Source: Acidobacteriaceae bacterium KBS 83
GTDB lineage: Bacteria > Acidobacteriota > Terriglobia > Terriglobales > Acidobacteriaceae
NCBI GenBank assembly: GCA_000381585.1
Contig: KB906733.1
Location: forward strand, 186,001-250,000
Length of the DNA stretch: 64,000 bases
Reading direction: 5' to 3'
The notes below the pieces were generated by a model, which searched no databases, was not told the DNA's origin, and saw only the letters and a program-made list of their open reading frames with translations. A program made the translations under genes and the position numbers. Positions 15,888-25,120 of the stretch are shown in pieces; position 1 is the stretch's first letter; every line of letters begins with the position of its first letter.

Positions 15888-18110
15888 ATGAGATCGGGGC
15901 GAGACGTGCACACGCCTGTCGGTTCTCTCTATCGGTTCGGCCCGTTCCAGGTGAATTCCGTCTCTGGCGAACTCTGGAAAAACGGGAACCGGGTAAAGCT
16001 GCAGGAGCAGCCATTCCGGCTTCTGGTCATTCTTCTGGAAAATGCTGGAGAGGTGGTCACCCGCGACGACCTGCGCCATCGCATCTGGCGCGACGATACG
16101 TTTGTCGACTTCGACAGCAGCCTTCGTGTAGCCGTTGGCAAACTGAGGGAGGCGCTGGGCGATGATGCCGAGAGTCCCCGCTACGTCGAGACCATTCCCA
16201 AGCGCGGATATCGCTTCCTTGTTTCTGAAGTGCGCCAGGTAGATACAACTGATGAAGCCACTGAAACGCGCAAAGATCCTGGCCCCTTGAAAGCGGACGC
16301 AACTCCGGTCGCCTCTGTCGACGTTGAGCCAGATCGCGACTTGCACCGTCCTCAAATGTGGCTGAAGTTCCTCGGAGGCGTTCTGGCTATCGCGGTCTTC
16401 GTTCTCGGAGGGCTGGCTGCTTATCGGTGGTATCGGCAGCAGCGTCCGCAGGAGCAGGCGGCTTTGACTGCCGTTCCGTTTACGGCGTTGCCCGGAGAAG
16501 AAGCGTCCCCTGCGTTCTCCCCCGATGGCTCCAGAATCGCTTTCGCATGGAACGGTGATCCTGCGCACGCGGCCAAAGGCTTCGACCTATATGTAAAGGC
16601 CCTCGGGAGCGAGACTCTTCTCCGCCTGACGCGGCATCCCTCGGAATGGATCAGTCCGGCGTGGTCTCCGGACGGCACGCAGATTGCATTGCAGCGCATG
16701 GATGGCGCTGACACGGGGATCTACGTTGTTCCCGCGCTCGGCGGGCCTGAGCGGAAATTGCTTTCCACCCGAATGCACGGGACTGGCTACTTTCTCACGC
16801 GGAATAACTTCGCTCTTGTCAGTTGGTCGCCGGACGGAAAGTGGATCGCCTACGCAGATGTGGTGCCAGAAGAAGAACATGCAAGGATTTATTTGCTCTC
16901 AACGGAAAGATTGGAGACCAGGCGGATTCCGCTTAGTCCAATGTGCGCTGGTGAAGGTCTGCCAGCGTTCTCCCACAACGGCGAGTACCTTGCATACTGG
17001 TGCTTTCGAGACGACTACAGGGCGCAGCTATATTCCTTATCCCTTCCGGACGGAAAGCCGAAGATGATTACGCCATTCCGGGCTGTTCCAAAGGGATTGA
17101 CCTGGTCTGCTGACGACAAGAAACTCATTTATTCCCTTTGGCATGGATTCTCAGGCGAGTTCGGCGAAGTTACCGTCGCGGACGGTTCTGTGAAGCGGCT
17201 AGCAGTCGAAGGAAGCGCAGTACTGCCGACAGTTTCTCCCAAAGGCGACAAACTTGCTTATAGCTCCCTTTCCGCTGGCTCAAACATCTGTCGTAAAGAC
17301 CTGCTTCACCCGGAGACTCCCGCTGTAGAACCTATTCCTTCCTCGCGGGCACAGTTCGATGCTCAATATTCTCCGGATGGAAAGCGCATTGCCTTCGCGT
17401 CTATACGATCGGGCCGACAGGGAGTCTGGATCAGCAGTGACGATGGCAGCAACCTGGTGCAGATCTCGAACCCCAATTATGCGAGCGGCAGTCCGCAATG
17501 GTCGCCGGACGGAAGCAGGATAGCTTTTGACTCGCTTCCCCATGACCGCTGGGAAATATATGTCGCGGACGTGGCCGAAGTGAAGCCCAGAAAACTGATC
17601 ACAAATATTTCTGGCGTATCTCGACCTCATTGGTCCCGCGATGGAAAGTGGATCTATTTCAGATCCGACGAAGCCGGCAGAACGGGAGTCTATCGTTGTC
17701 CTGCCACCGGCGGAGATGCCATTGCACTCTCCCATGGCATCGATGCGGTCAGCCCTCAGGAGTCTTTCGATGGGAAGACGCTTTATTTTGCAAGCCACCG
17801 ATCTAAATCAACACTTAAAAGATTGACCCTGTCGGGGCAGCCAGGTACGGAATCAGAACTGGATGGATTGCCTCGCGTGAGAGACTCAAAGGTCTGGGCG
17901 CTCTTTCGAGGCGGTATCTATTTCGTTCCTGCCGAGGCGCCCAGATCTCTCCGCTATTTTGATTTCGCAACCCGACAGATCCGCCCTATCTTTGATATCG
18001 ACAAGGATTTCGTTAGCGGACTTTCGCTCTCTCCCGATGGCCGCTGGATCCTCTATTCGCAAGCTGGCGAAGCGAAAGGCGACATTATGCTCGTCGAGCA
18101 CTTTCATTAG
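15888..18110 (+). CDS. transmembrane winged-helix regulator with TolB-like beta-propeller, copy 3
   Basis: 740 residues. Winged helix 14-112, membrane helix about 158-178, then the propeller. The linker (SEVRQVDTTDEATETRKDPG) is of the copy 1 type, without the partial winged-helix duplication found there. Blades include SPDGSRIAFAWNGDPAHAAK, SPDGKRIAFASIRSG and SPDGSRIAFDS. ATG start at 15888. No secreted-protein gene lies beside it; about 250 non-coding bases, shared with copy 4, separate it from copy 2. The arrangement suggests duplication of the regulator alone. Confidence 0.88.
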   Translation: MRSGRDVHTPVGSLYRFGPFQVNSVSGELWKNGNRVKLQEQPFRLLVILLENAGEVVTRDDLRHRIWRDDTFVDFDSSLRVAVGKLREALGDDAESPRYVETIPKRGYRFLVSEVRQVDTTDEATETRKDPGPLKADATPVASVDVEPDRDLHRPQMWLKFLGGVLAIAVFVLGGLAAYRWYRQQRPQEQAALTAVPFTALPGEEASPAFSPDGSRIAFAWNGDPAHAAKGFDLYVKALGSETLLRLTRHPSEWISPAWSPDGTQIALQRMDGADTGIYVVPALGGPERKLLSTRMHGTGYFLTRNNFALVSWSPDGKWIAYADVVPEEEHARIYLLSTERLETRRIPLSPMCAGEGLPAFSHNGEYLAYWCFRDDYRAQLYSLSLPDGKPKMITPFRAVPKGLTWSADDKKLIYSLWHGFSGEFGEVTVADGSVKRLAVEGSAVLPTVSPKGDKLAYSSLSAGSNICRKDLLHPETPAVEPIPSSRAQFDAQYSPDGKRIAFASIRSGRQGVWISSDDGSNLVQISNPNYASGSPQWSPDGSRIAFDSLPHDRWEIYVADVAEVKPRKLITNISGVSRPHWSRDGKWIYFRSDEAGRTGVYRCPATGGDAIALSHGIDAVSPQESFDGKTLYFASHRSKSTLKRLTLSGQPGTESELDGLPRVRDSKVWALFRGGIYFVPAEAPRSLRYFDFATRQIRPIFDIDKDFVSGLSLSPDGRWILYSQAGEAKGDIMLVEHFH

Positions 18111-18160
18111 CATCGTTCGTAAGGCCCGATTCCCATCGTCTAGACGGCAAAGGCAACATT
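18111..18160 (+). repeat. downstream flank repeat of the regulator array, copy 3
   Basis: Matches 12544-12600 and 15640-15690, followed by a 130-base block shared with 15690-15814. Confidence 0.6.
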
Positions 18161-18295
18161 GAGCGGAAGCTGTGGTTGTTAGCGAGCGATCCGCGCAGGG
18201 GTGGTGAAGCGACAGCGGCTCTGGCTTCTTAGGTGATGCGGAACCAACGAGCACCCCTTGCCGATGATTTAGCCAACCGGTTCCCAGACCACACG

Positions 18296-18368
18296 AATGA
18301 GATAGCTCGATATAGGTCGTAAACTGCCGCACCGGTTGATACACTCTGTGGACCGCTCGCGTTGAGCG
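18296..18368 (+). repeat. conserved upstream block of the regulator array, copy 4
   Basis: As in 10114-10188, ending at a GTG start. Confidence 0.65.
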
Positions 18369-20573
18369 GTGAGATCGGGGCGAGACGTGCACACGCCTCT
18401 CGGTTCTCTCTATCGGTTCGGCCCGTTCCAGGTGAATTCCGTCTCTGGCGAACTCTGGAAAAACGGGAATCGGGTGAAGCTGCAGGAGCAGCCATTCCGA
18501 CTTCTGGTCATTCTTCTGGAAAATGCCGGAGAGGTGGTCACCCGGGACGACCTGCGCCATCGCATCTGGCGCGACGATACGTTTGTCGACTTCGACAGCA
18601 GCCTCCGCGTAGCCGTTGGCAAACTGAGGGAGGCGCTGGGCGATGATGCCGAGAATCCCCGCTACGTCCAGACCATCCCCAAGCGCGGATATCGCTTCCT
18701 CGCTCCGGAGACCTATCCGGAACTCGCCACCCATGGCATCGGGGAACTTGGCGCGAGCCCGTCATTCGCCCAGACCGCCGCGCCCCCCGTGGACCGTTCG
18801 AACTGGTCCCGCCGCTGGATGCTTACATCCGTCCTGTTGCTCATCGTCGTCGCCGGCATCGCGATAGCGTTCCGCACCTTTCGGCACCAGAGTCCGCAGG
18901 AGGAGGTGGCTTTGACTGTAGTACCGTTCACGGCGTTTGCGGGAGTCGCGACTTCACCGGCCCTCTCCCCCGATGGCTCAAGAATCGCTTTCGCATGGAA
19001 TGGCGACCCTGCACATGGGGACAAAGGCTTCGATCTGTATGTGAAGGCCCTCGGCAGCGAAACTCTTCTCCGCCTTACGCAGCATCCCTCGGAATCGATC
19101 AGTCCGGCATGGTCCCCCGACGGCGCGCAGATCGCATTTCAACGCCTGGCCGGCGCTGACAGCGGAATCTACGTTGTCCCCGCGCTGGGCGGCCCTGAAA
19201 GAAAATTACGCCCCACTCGAATGCCCACGACTAACTTCAATTTCATCAGCCGGATTAACTTCACGCTTATTAGTTGGTCGCCCGACGGCAAGTGGATTGC
19301 CTTCGCAGATGTGGCGCCAGGAGAGGAACATGCCAGGATCTATCTCCTCTCAATGGAAACATTGGAGGCCAGGCAGATCCCGATCAGTCCAAAGCGCGCT
19401 GGCGAAGGTCTGCCATCGTTCTCACACAACGGCAAGTACCTCGCATACTGGTGTTTTGTAAGCGACAATGGCGACGCCGTTCTGTATTCCTTACCAATTC
19501 GGGGTGGTCAACCTAAGGCTATTTCACCAATTCTGGCATATCCAAATGGATTAACGTGGTCGGCTGACGACAAGAAACTCATTTATTCCCGCTATACCAC
19601 TGGCAATGGGAACCTCACATCTGAACTCGGTGAAGTTACTATCGAGAATGGGTCGACGAAACGACTTGCCTTCGCAGGAAGTGCAATGCTGCCCACAGTT
19701 TCGTCCAGGACGGGCGAGCTTGCCTACAGCTCTCTTTCCACCAGCTTCAACATCTGGCGCAGAGACCTGCTTCACCCGGAATCTCCAGCGGTGGAACTCA
19801 TGCCTTCGTCGCGGGCACAGTTTGACGCTCAATATTCTCCTGACGGAAGGCGCATTGCCTTTGCGTCTCTACGATCTGGCTTGCAAGGAGTCTGGATCAG
19901 TAGCGACGATGGCAGCAACCTGGTACAAATCTCAGACCCCCGTTATGAAAGTGGCAGTCCGCAATGGTCGCCGGACGGGAACAGGTTAGCGTTTGACTCG
20001 AGTCATGGAGACCGCTGGGAAATATATGTGGCCGACGTGGGCGAACAGAAGCCCAGGAAACTGGTCACAAATGTCTCGGACGCAATTCGACCTCACTGGT
20101 CCCGCGATGGACAGTGGATTTATTTCCGATCCGATGAACCAGGCAGGCTGGGAATCTATCGTTGTCCCGCAGCCGGCGGAGACGCCATTGCACTCTCCCG
20201 AGATCCCGGGGTCAACCCGCAGGAGTCTTTCGATGGGAAGACAGTGTATTTTGCAAACACCTTCTCCAAACCAATGCTGAGGAAATTGTCTCTGCTGGCA
20301 TTGCCCGGTACGGCGTCAGAAGTCGGTGGATTGCCTCGCGTGAGCCACGCCGGCCTTTGGGCGCTCTCCACAGGCGGTATCTATTTTGTTCCGGCCGAGG
20401 GGCCCAGATCGCTCCGCTACTTTGATTTCGCAACCAGGCAGACACGCCCAATCTTTGAAGTGGACAAGTTTTTCGGTAGCGGCCTCTCGGTCTCTCCCGA
20501 TGGCCGCTGGGTCCTGTATTCACTAGTCGGCGATGTGAGCAGCGACATCATGATGGTCGACCACTTTCACTAG
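18369..20573 (+). CDS. transmembrane winged-helix regulator with TolB-like beta-propeller, copy 4
   Basis: 734 residues. The winged helix (14-112) is nearly identical to those of copies 2 and 3. The linker (APETYPELATHGIGELGASP) and membrane segment (RSNWSRRWMLTSVLLLIVV, about 151-168) are of the copy 2 type. The propeller has the family blades (SPDGSRIAFAWNGD, SPDGKWIAFAD, SPDGRRIAFASLRSG, SPDGNRLAFDS) with its own loops. It starts at GTG 18369. This is the last copy of the array; its downstream flank is the family repeat, and the SH3 gene follows. Role as for the other copies. Confidence 0.88.
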   Translation: MRSGRDVHTPLGSLYRFGPFQVNSVSGELWKNGNRVKLQEQPFRLLVILLENAGEVVTRDDLRHRIWRDDTFVDFDSSLRVAVGKLREALGDDAENPRYVQTIPKRGYRFLAPETYPELATHGIGELGASPSFAQTAAPPVDRSNWSRRWMLTSVLLLIVVAGIAIAFRTFRHQSPQEEVALTVVPFTAFAGVATSPALSPDGSRIAFAWNGDPAHGDKGFDLYVKALGSETLLRLTQHPSESISPAWSPDGAQIAFQRLAGADSGIYVVPALGGPERKLRPTRMPTTNFNFISRINFTLISWSPDGKWIAFADVAPGEEHARIYLLSMETLEARQIPISPKRAGEGLPSFSHNGKYLAYWCFVSDNGDAVLYSLPIRGGQPKAISPILAYPNGLTWSADDKKLIYSRYTTGNGNLTSELGEVTIENGSTKRLAFAGSAMLPTVSSRTGELAYSSLSTSFNIWRRDLLHPESPAVELMPSSRAQFDAQYSPDGRRIAFASLRSGLQGVWISSDDGSNLVQISDPRYESGSPQWSPDGNRLAFDSSHGDRWEIYVADVGEQKPRKLVTNVSDAIRPHWSRDGQWIYFRSDEPGRLGIYRCPAAGGDAIALSRDPGVNPQESFDGKTVYFANTFSKPMLRKLSLLALPGTASEVGGLPRVSHAGLWALSTGGIYFVPAEGPRSLRYFDFATRQTRPIFEVDKFFGSGLSVSPDGRWVLYSLVGDVSSDIMMVDHFH

Positions 20574-20630
20574 CATCGATCCTAAGCGTCCGATTCCCGC
20601 CGATTCTCACCGTCTAGACGATGAGTCAGA
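20574..20630 (+). repeat. downstream flank repeat of the regulator array, copy 4
   Basis: Closest to the flank of copy 1 (shares CCGATTCTCAC and CTAGACG). It marks the right edge of the array. Confidence 0.6.
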
Positions 20631-20695
20631 ATTCAGCAGCTGGCGGTATTCCGGGCGGATCGTCGCCGAGCCGGAGGTAGTTCAAAATTGCGAGC

Positions 20696-21044
20696 ATGGG
20701 AGACCCTAAAGTAAGGGCGCGCATTCGACTGGAATACAAAGTCGAGTATCAGAACCCAATCCAGGTGGAAGCAGGCGAAACTGTCGAAGTTGGGCGGGCG
20801 GATGACGACTACCCCGGTTGGCTCTGGTGCCGTGCTGCCGACGGTCGCGAAGGCTGGATGCCGCTTGGACTACTTTTAGAAGAAGGACCGCTGGGCGATC
20901 GTGCTGCGAGATTATTCGGCCAGGGAATTGGCGGTGCAGCCCGGAGATGAGGTCGAGATCGAAGAGGTTCGCCATGGTTGGGCGCTGGTTAGAAACGCTC
21001 AGGGTGACCGCGGGCGGATTCCCAAGTCGCACATTGTCCTGTGA
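20696..21044 (+). pseudogene. double SH3-domain protein gene with a frameshift
   Basis: Frame 1 (20696-20950) encodes an SH3-like domain (VRARIRLEYKVEYQN, AGETVEVGRADDDYPGWLWC, GREGWMPLGLL) and then degenerates. One frame over, from about 20889 to the TGA at 21042-21044, the same DNA encodes a second SH3-like domain (RWAIVLRDYSARELAVQPGD, then VEIEEVRHGWALVRN and GRIPKSHIVL). A single extra base near 20885-20892 explains both. The intact form would have about 115 residues and two SH3 folds. It may be a true pseudogene, a sequencing error or a programmed event; there is no slippery sequence that would favour the last. Confidence 0.7.
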
Positions 21045-21188
21045 TGTTTCGGGTCGGCACTTGCTTCCAGGGTGTCCGTGATCCGCCTGCAATCGCAATG
21101 CAGATGAACTCAAACCGACCGCTACCGATCCTGAGGTGGAAAGTGAATTGGCGATACTTGAGATGGGATATGACTCGTTTCACCCAAC

Positions 21189-23621
21189 TCATTCTTCGCG
21201 CAGCAGGATCATTGGATCGACAGCGAGGGCGCGCCGCGCGGGGAGCCACGCTGCAACGAGACCCACACAGAGCATAGTAAGAACGACGCCGCCGAGGATG
21301 ACCGGGTCCTTCGGCGTGGCTTGATAAACGATGAACGCGAGGACGCGGGCAGCCAGAACGCCGAGAATCATTCCTGCTGCGGAACCGATGGCGAGCAGCC
21401 GGAAGGCGCGCCCAAGTGCTGCGCCGAGCACCTTGCGTTGATTGGCGCCGAGAGCGATGCGAATGCCGAACTCGCGGAGGCGTTTGCTTACCGTGTAGGA
21501 GGCCATGCCGAAGATGCCGGTGATGGCGAGCATCGCGCCGAGCGCGCCGAGGACACCTAGAGAAACGGTGGCGACACGGGAGGCGAAGAGGGCGGAATCC
21601 AGTTCGTTATTCCATGTTCTGATTTCGAGTGGCAGTGCGGGATCCAGGCTGTGCATCGATCGCTGCAGTGCGGAAGCGATCTCCTTGGGATCGCGCTGCG
21701 ATCGAACGACAATCCAGGTATCTGAGGAGTGGTTCTGGAGGAATGAAAAGAACATAGCCGGCTTGGGATCTTCCGTCAGGGTTTCGTACTTGCCGTCCTC
21801 TACCAGGCCCACAACTTCGGCCCGTTTGCCGCCCCAGAACTTGAAATGCTTGCCGATTGCCTGGTCGACGGACCCGAAAACCTTGCGAGCAAATTCGCGA
21901 TTCACTACGGCGACCAGCGGAGCCTTATCGTCATCGTGCATGGTGAAGGTACGGCCGGACAGAAATGCGGTCCCGGCCGCACGGAAATAATCTGGCGAAA
22001 CCTCGAAGTTTTGCGCATCGGCAGCGGCATTCGTTGGCCGGAAATCAGTTGTGGCGTCTGTGAATACGTCCGAATCGCCGCCGCCGATGCTGAGCGGAAG
22101 CCGACTGGCAGATCCTGCGGCACTGACGCCCGGAATCGCTTGCGCTGCATCGAGCATCCGCTTCTGCATCGTCACGACCTGATCTCCGCTATATCCAGCC
22201 ATATGCAGATCGGTCTTTACGAGCATCACGCCCTTTGGCTGAACACCGTAGTTGCTCTGGAGCGAACGCGCCAAACCGCGCACCGCGACGAGCGAAGAAG
22301 TCACCAGGACAGCACAGATGGCGATCTGCAACCCTAGCAGCACATCCCGCAGGGTAAAGCGGCGTACGCGTCCTGCATCAGCGGTGCCGGAGCGAATGAC
22401 CTGCCACGGATCGGAGCGGAGCACCTGGCGGACCGGGATCAGACCGAAAAGCAAACCACTGAAGATGGCAAGCAGTAAGGCAAGGACGTATGTTGTGACA
22501 TCCGGATTGACGGGCACGTTGATGGGGATATTCGGAATTGGCCGCCACGTGCTTAGCATCCGGAGAATTCCCACGGCTGCTGCCATGCCGCAAATACCTC
22601 CAGCGACTGAAATGACGAGGGCTTCGGTGAGGAGCTGGCGGAGGATGAATGTGCGGCGAGATCCAAGAGCCATGCGGATCGCGATCTCGCGCGACCGGTC
22701 CGCTGCCCGCGCGCCAAATAGACTGCCGAGATTCGCGCAGGCAGCCAGGAGAATGAGACCCGCTAGGAGCATGAGGCCGGCCACAAATGCCCGCGTGGGC
22801 CGGCCGAGAGAATTTCCTGCAAGCCCCGGATGCGATAACTCGAACTTCAGACCGTCATCCGATTTGGGATAGGCCTTCGCCAGCGAAGCCGCAATGGCGT
22901 TCAAGTCTGAGGTGGCCGAGGCCGGTGTTACCCCGGGCCTGAGGTGGCCGATGACCCACTCACTGTGGTTGCCACGCTCCTCCAGCGTGTTCCAATCGGT
23001 AATTTGTGGCGAATCAACGAGGGGAGCCCAGAGATCAGGCGCGAAGAACAGCTCAGTCCCGCGGAAATTCGGCGGCGCAACGCCGACGATCGTGAAGGAG
23101 TGCTTATTAATATTCACGCTGCGGCCCACCGTCGCGGGATCGCCGTGGAAGCGGCTGTGCCACAGGGCGTAGCTCAGAATGATCTCCGGCACGCTGTTCT
23201 TGCCATGCTCTTCGGAAGCATGAATGAATCGGCCAAGATACGGTTGAATTCCCAGCGCATCAAAATAGTTGCCGCTGACCATGTAGGGCCAGACCACGCT
23301 GGGATTTCCGGTGCCGGTGTCCAGCCCAACGCCGCCCATAATGTCGTACGCTACCAGCGCGTCGAAGCTGCGGTTCATATCGCGCAGGTCGCGGTAATCC
23401 AGATATGACTGCGAAGGAGTCGTCTCTGTCCCGTAGTTGCGCTCCACCATGAACAGGTTCTCAGGGTGCGGCACATTGAGCGGGCGCAGAACCAGCGCAT
23501 TCAGCACACTGAAGACAATGGCGTTGGCACCGATGGCGAGCGCAAGCGTGAGCACAGCGGTCAGGGCGAATCCTGGCGCTTTTCGCAATTGTCGCAAAGC
23601 AAGTCGTAAATCGGCGATCAT
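21189..23621 (-). CDS. ADOP-type ABC transporter permease (MacB/FtsX duplicated)
   Basis: 810 residues with the architecture membrane helix, MacB-type periplasmic domain, three helices, repeated. The N-terminus has the family opening LRLALRQLRKAPGFALTAVLTLALAIGANAIVF (about 4-36). The first FtsX block is near 280-400, with SREIAIRMALGSRR; the second is near 690-800, with REFGIRIALGANQR and LPARRALAVDPM. ADOP proteins are known as orphan permeases lacking an adjacent ATPase, as here. The ATG at 23621 has GGGAGG 5 bases upstream. There is no prefix domain and no PadR neighbour. The substrate is unknown; MacB relatives export macrolides, lipoproteins or peptides. Confidence 0.9.
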   Translation of the reverse strand: MIADLRLALRQLRKAPGFALTAVLTLALAIGANAIVFSVLNALVLRPLNVPHPENLFMVERNYGTETTPSQSYLDYRDLRDMNRSFDALVAYDIMGGVGLDTGTGNPSVVWPYMVSGNYFDALGIQPYLGRFIHASEEHGKNSVPEIILSYALWHSRFHGDPATVGRSVNINKHSFTIVGVAPPNFRGTELFFAPDLWAPLVDSPQITDWNTLEERGNHSEWVIGHLRPGVTPASATSDLNAIAASLAKAYPKSDDGLKFELSHPGLAGNSLGRPTRAFVAGLMLLAGLILLAACANLGSLFGARAADRSREIAIRMALGSRRTFILRQLLTEALVISVAGGICGMAAAVGILRMLSTWRPIPNIPINVPVNPDVTTYVLALLLAIFSGLLFGLIPVRQVLRSDPWQVIRSGTADAGRVRRFTLRDVLLGLQIAICAVLVTSSLVAVRGLARSLQSNYGVQPKGVMLVKTDLHMAGYSGDQVVTMQKRMLDAAQAIPGVSAAGSASRLPLSIGGGDSDVFTDATTDFRPTNAAADAQNFEVSPDYFRAAGTAFLSGRTFTMHDDDKAPLVAVVNREFARKVFGSVDQAIGKHFKFWGGKRAEVVGLVEDGKYETLTEDPKPAMFFSFLQNHSSDTWIVVRSQRDPKEIASALQRSMHSLDPALPLEIRTWNNELDSALFASRVATVSLGVLGALGAMLAITGIFGMASYTVSKRLREFGIRIALGANQRKVLGAALGRAFRLLAIGSAAGMILGVLAARVLAFIVYQATPKDPVILGGVVLTMLCVGLVAAWLPARRALAVDPMILLREE

Positions 23622-23851
23622 GCTGCCTCCCTGGCTTTCTATCGTGGCCCGCTTTCAGCCCAGGAAATCGGCTTGTATCACCTGTACGCTTGTTTGAGAG
23701 TCGCGGTTCCTTTGGATATTGATTTAGCGCCCAAGGCCGCGACTTCAGGGCGCACGGTCCTTTCGGCGGAAGCTGCACGTGGAGTCTCCTCGAGACGCAA
23801 CCGCCCAACGTCCCAGACTGCTCGCGCCGCTGATGCGACCTAGCTGGACAG

Positions 23852-24970
23852 CTAGAAGCTGATCTTCAGGATCTTGCCGTCGTTGCCGACGAACCATCCC
23901 GCTTCCGGATTCGCAAAGCCGACCGCCCAATAACCGCTCACCTGCGGCAGCTTGAACCAGGTTTGTCCTTCATTGGGTGTCCAGGCGGCTGCGCCGGAAG
24001 TGAAGTCCGGCTGAGTTTCGGTCGTGATCACGACAGTCCGCTCGTGTTCATGGCGGAAGCGGTCTCGACGATTCCAATCGTCGTGGTGTTCACGGCCACG
24101 TACATAGGCGAGACAGAAGATCGCTCCTGGAATGGGAGGCTTCTTGGTAAGCGTCCAGGTTTGGCCGCCATTGTCTGAGGTTGCTGCCTGGGCAGAGCTG
24201 TTCGAAGCCAAGTCACCACCACCCACAATGCCATGCCAGGGATCGCGGAAGGCCACCGAGAAGCCGCCTGCCGCGGCGTTACTTACGAGCGGAGTGTCAT
24301 ACGCATCCCAGCTGTCGCCGCCATCGCGCGTCGCAAGGATCCGTGCGGTCGTTGAACCGCCGGTGGCAATCCAGGCGTCTTGCCATCCTAGAGTAGTGAT
24401 GCAGGTTCCGCTCGAAGAGAAGGAAGCCTCGCCTGCCAATGCCGGTGGCATATTGCGCTTGATCGAGTGCCAGGTGGTGCCATTGAAGGTACGAATGTCC
24501 GGAAATGCTCCGTTGACAGAATCGCTGTGCGTGATGCCGCGATCCGGCGTCCAGAACGCGAAGCAGTCATAGAAGGCGTTCACTGTCCTGTTCTTAAACT
24601 GAATGGTCCAGTGCCTGCCGCCGTCTTCCGTCTTGTAGATGCGAAAGTCTCCGGTATTGTCCCCGATGGACATCAGATACGCGACCCGATCGCTCACGCC
24701 TTGCACATCGCGGAATTGCAGCTTTTCGGCTCCCGGCACGACACCGGATCTCCAGGTCGAACCGCCATTGGTCGTAACGACGTACGTGCCACCGGCTCCT
24801 GCTGCCCAGACGACTCTCGAATTCACCGGACTGACGGAAATCAGCAACTGCGTCGTGCCGCTAAGCTGTGGAATGAGGCTGGGTTGATGACCCTTCCATG
24901 CGTCTTCTGCATACCCGGCGGTAGCGGTGGTGGCAATCAAGAGCATGAGCAGCAGCGAACGCTTCAACAT
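23852..24970 (-). CDS. secreted BNR/YCF48-like beta-propeller protein
   Basis: 372 residues with a signal peptide (about 1-21, ending GYA). It carries Asp-box/BNR-like blades (TTNGGSTWRSG, KTEDGGRHWTIQF, ATRDGGDSWDAY, SDNGGQTWTLT, TPNEGQTWFKLP) and ends GWFVGNDGKILKISF, the usual close of the WD40/YVTN and YCF48-like group. This is a periplasmic or extracellular propeller, likely a binding or scaffold protein. The charged stretch around GREHHDDWNRRDRFRHEH, before TVVITTETQPDF, is unusual for a blade; a compensating pair of frameshifts is possible but the rest of the frame is clean. The ATG at 24970 has GGAGG 7 bases upstream. It lies upstream of the ADOP permease, 230 bases apart. Confidence 0.82.
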   Translation of the reverse strand: MLKRSLLLMLLIATTATAGYAEDAWKGHQPSLIPQLSGTTQLLISVSPVNSRVVWAAGAGGTYVVTTNGGSTWRSGVVPGAEKLQFRDVQGVSDRVAYLMSIGDNTGDFRIYKTEDGGRHWTIQFKNRTVNAFYDCFAFWTPDRGITHSDSVNGAFPDIRTFNGTTWHSIKRNMPPALAGEASFSSSGTCITTLGWQDAWIATGGSTTARILATRDGGDSWDAYDTPLVSNAAAGGFSVAFRDPWHGIVGGGDLASNSSAQAATSDNGGQTWTLTKKPPIPGAIFCLAYVRGREHHDDWNRRDRFRHEHERTVVITTETQPDFTSGAAAWTPNEGQTWFKLPQVSGYWAVGFANPEAGWFVGNDGKILKISF

Positions 24971-25120
24971 AGACTTCCTCCATAGACCGCATCTTGAGCG
25001 TGGTGAAGTATAGGAAGGCCGCAGAAGCCGCGTCAAATGAGGCAGAGCTGAGTTTTGACGTTACGAAACGCTCGCCACAATGCGGATGCAGCAGGTTCGG
25101 ATGGAGATTCCTGAGATGGT

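Noticed and set aside
15672-16568. Long leftward open frame of about 298 codons opposite regulator copy 3
   Set aside because: It is antisense to the conserved winged helix, and similar frames of different length appear opposite copies 2 and 4; frame and codon bias fit the rightward gene.
23461-23808. Leftward frame of 115 codons at the start of the ADOP gene
   Set aside because: No family similarity; it overlaps the real gene start and its ribosome site.
24028-24234. Short leftward frame inside the BNR gene
   Set aside because: Considered as evidence for two frameshifts, but the main frame continues with a family-like C-terminus, so the main frame is kept.
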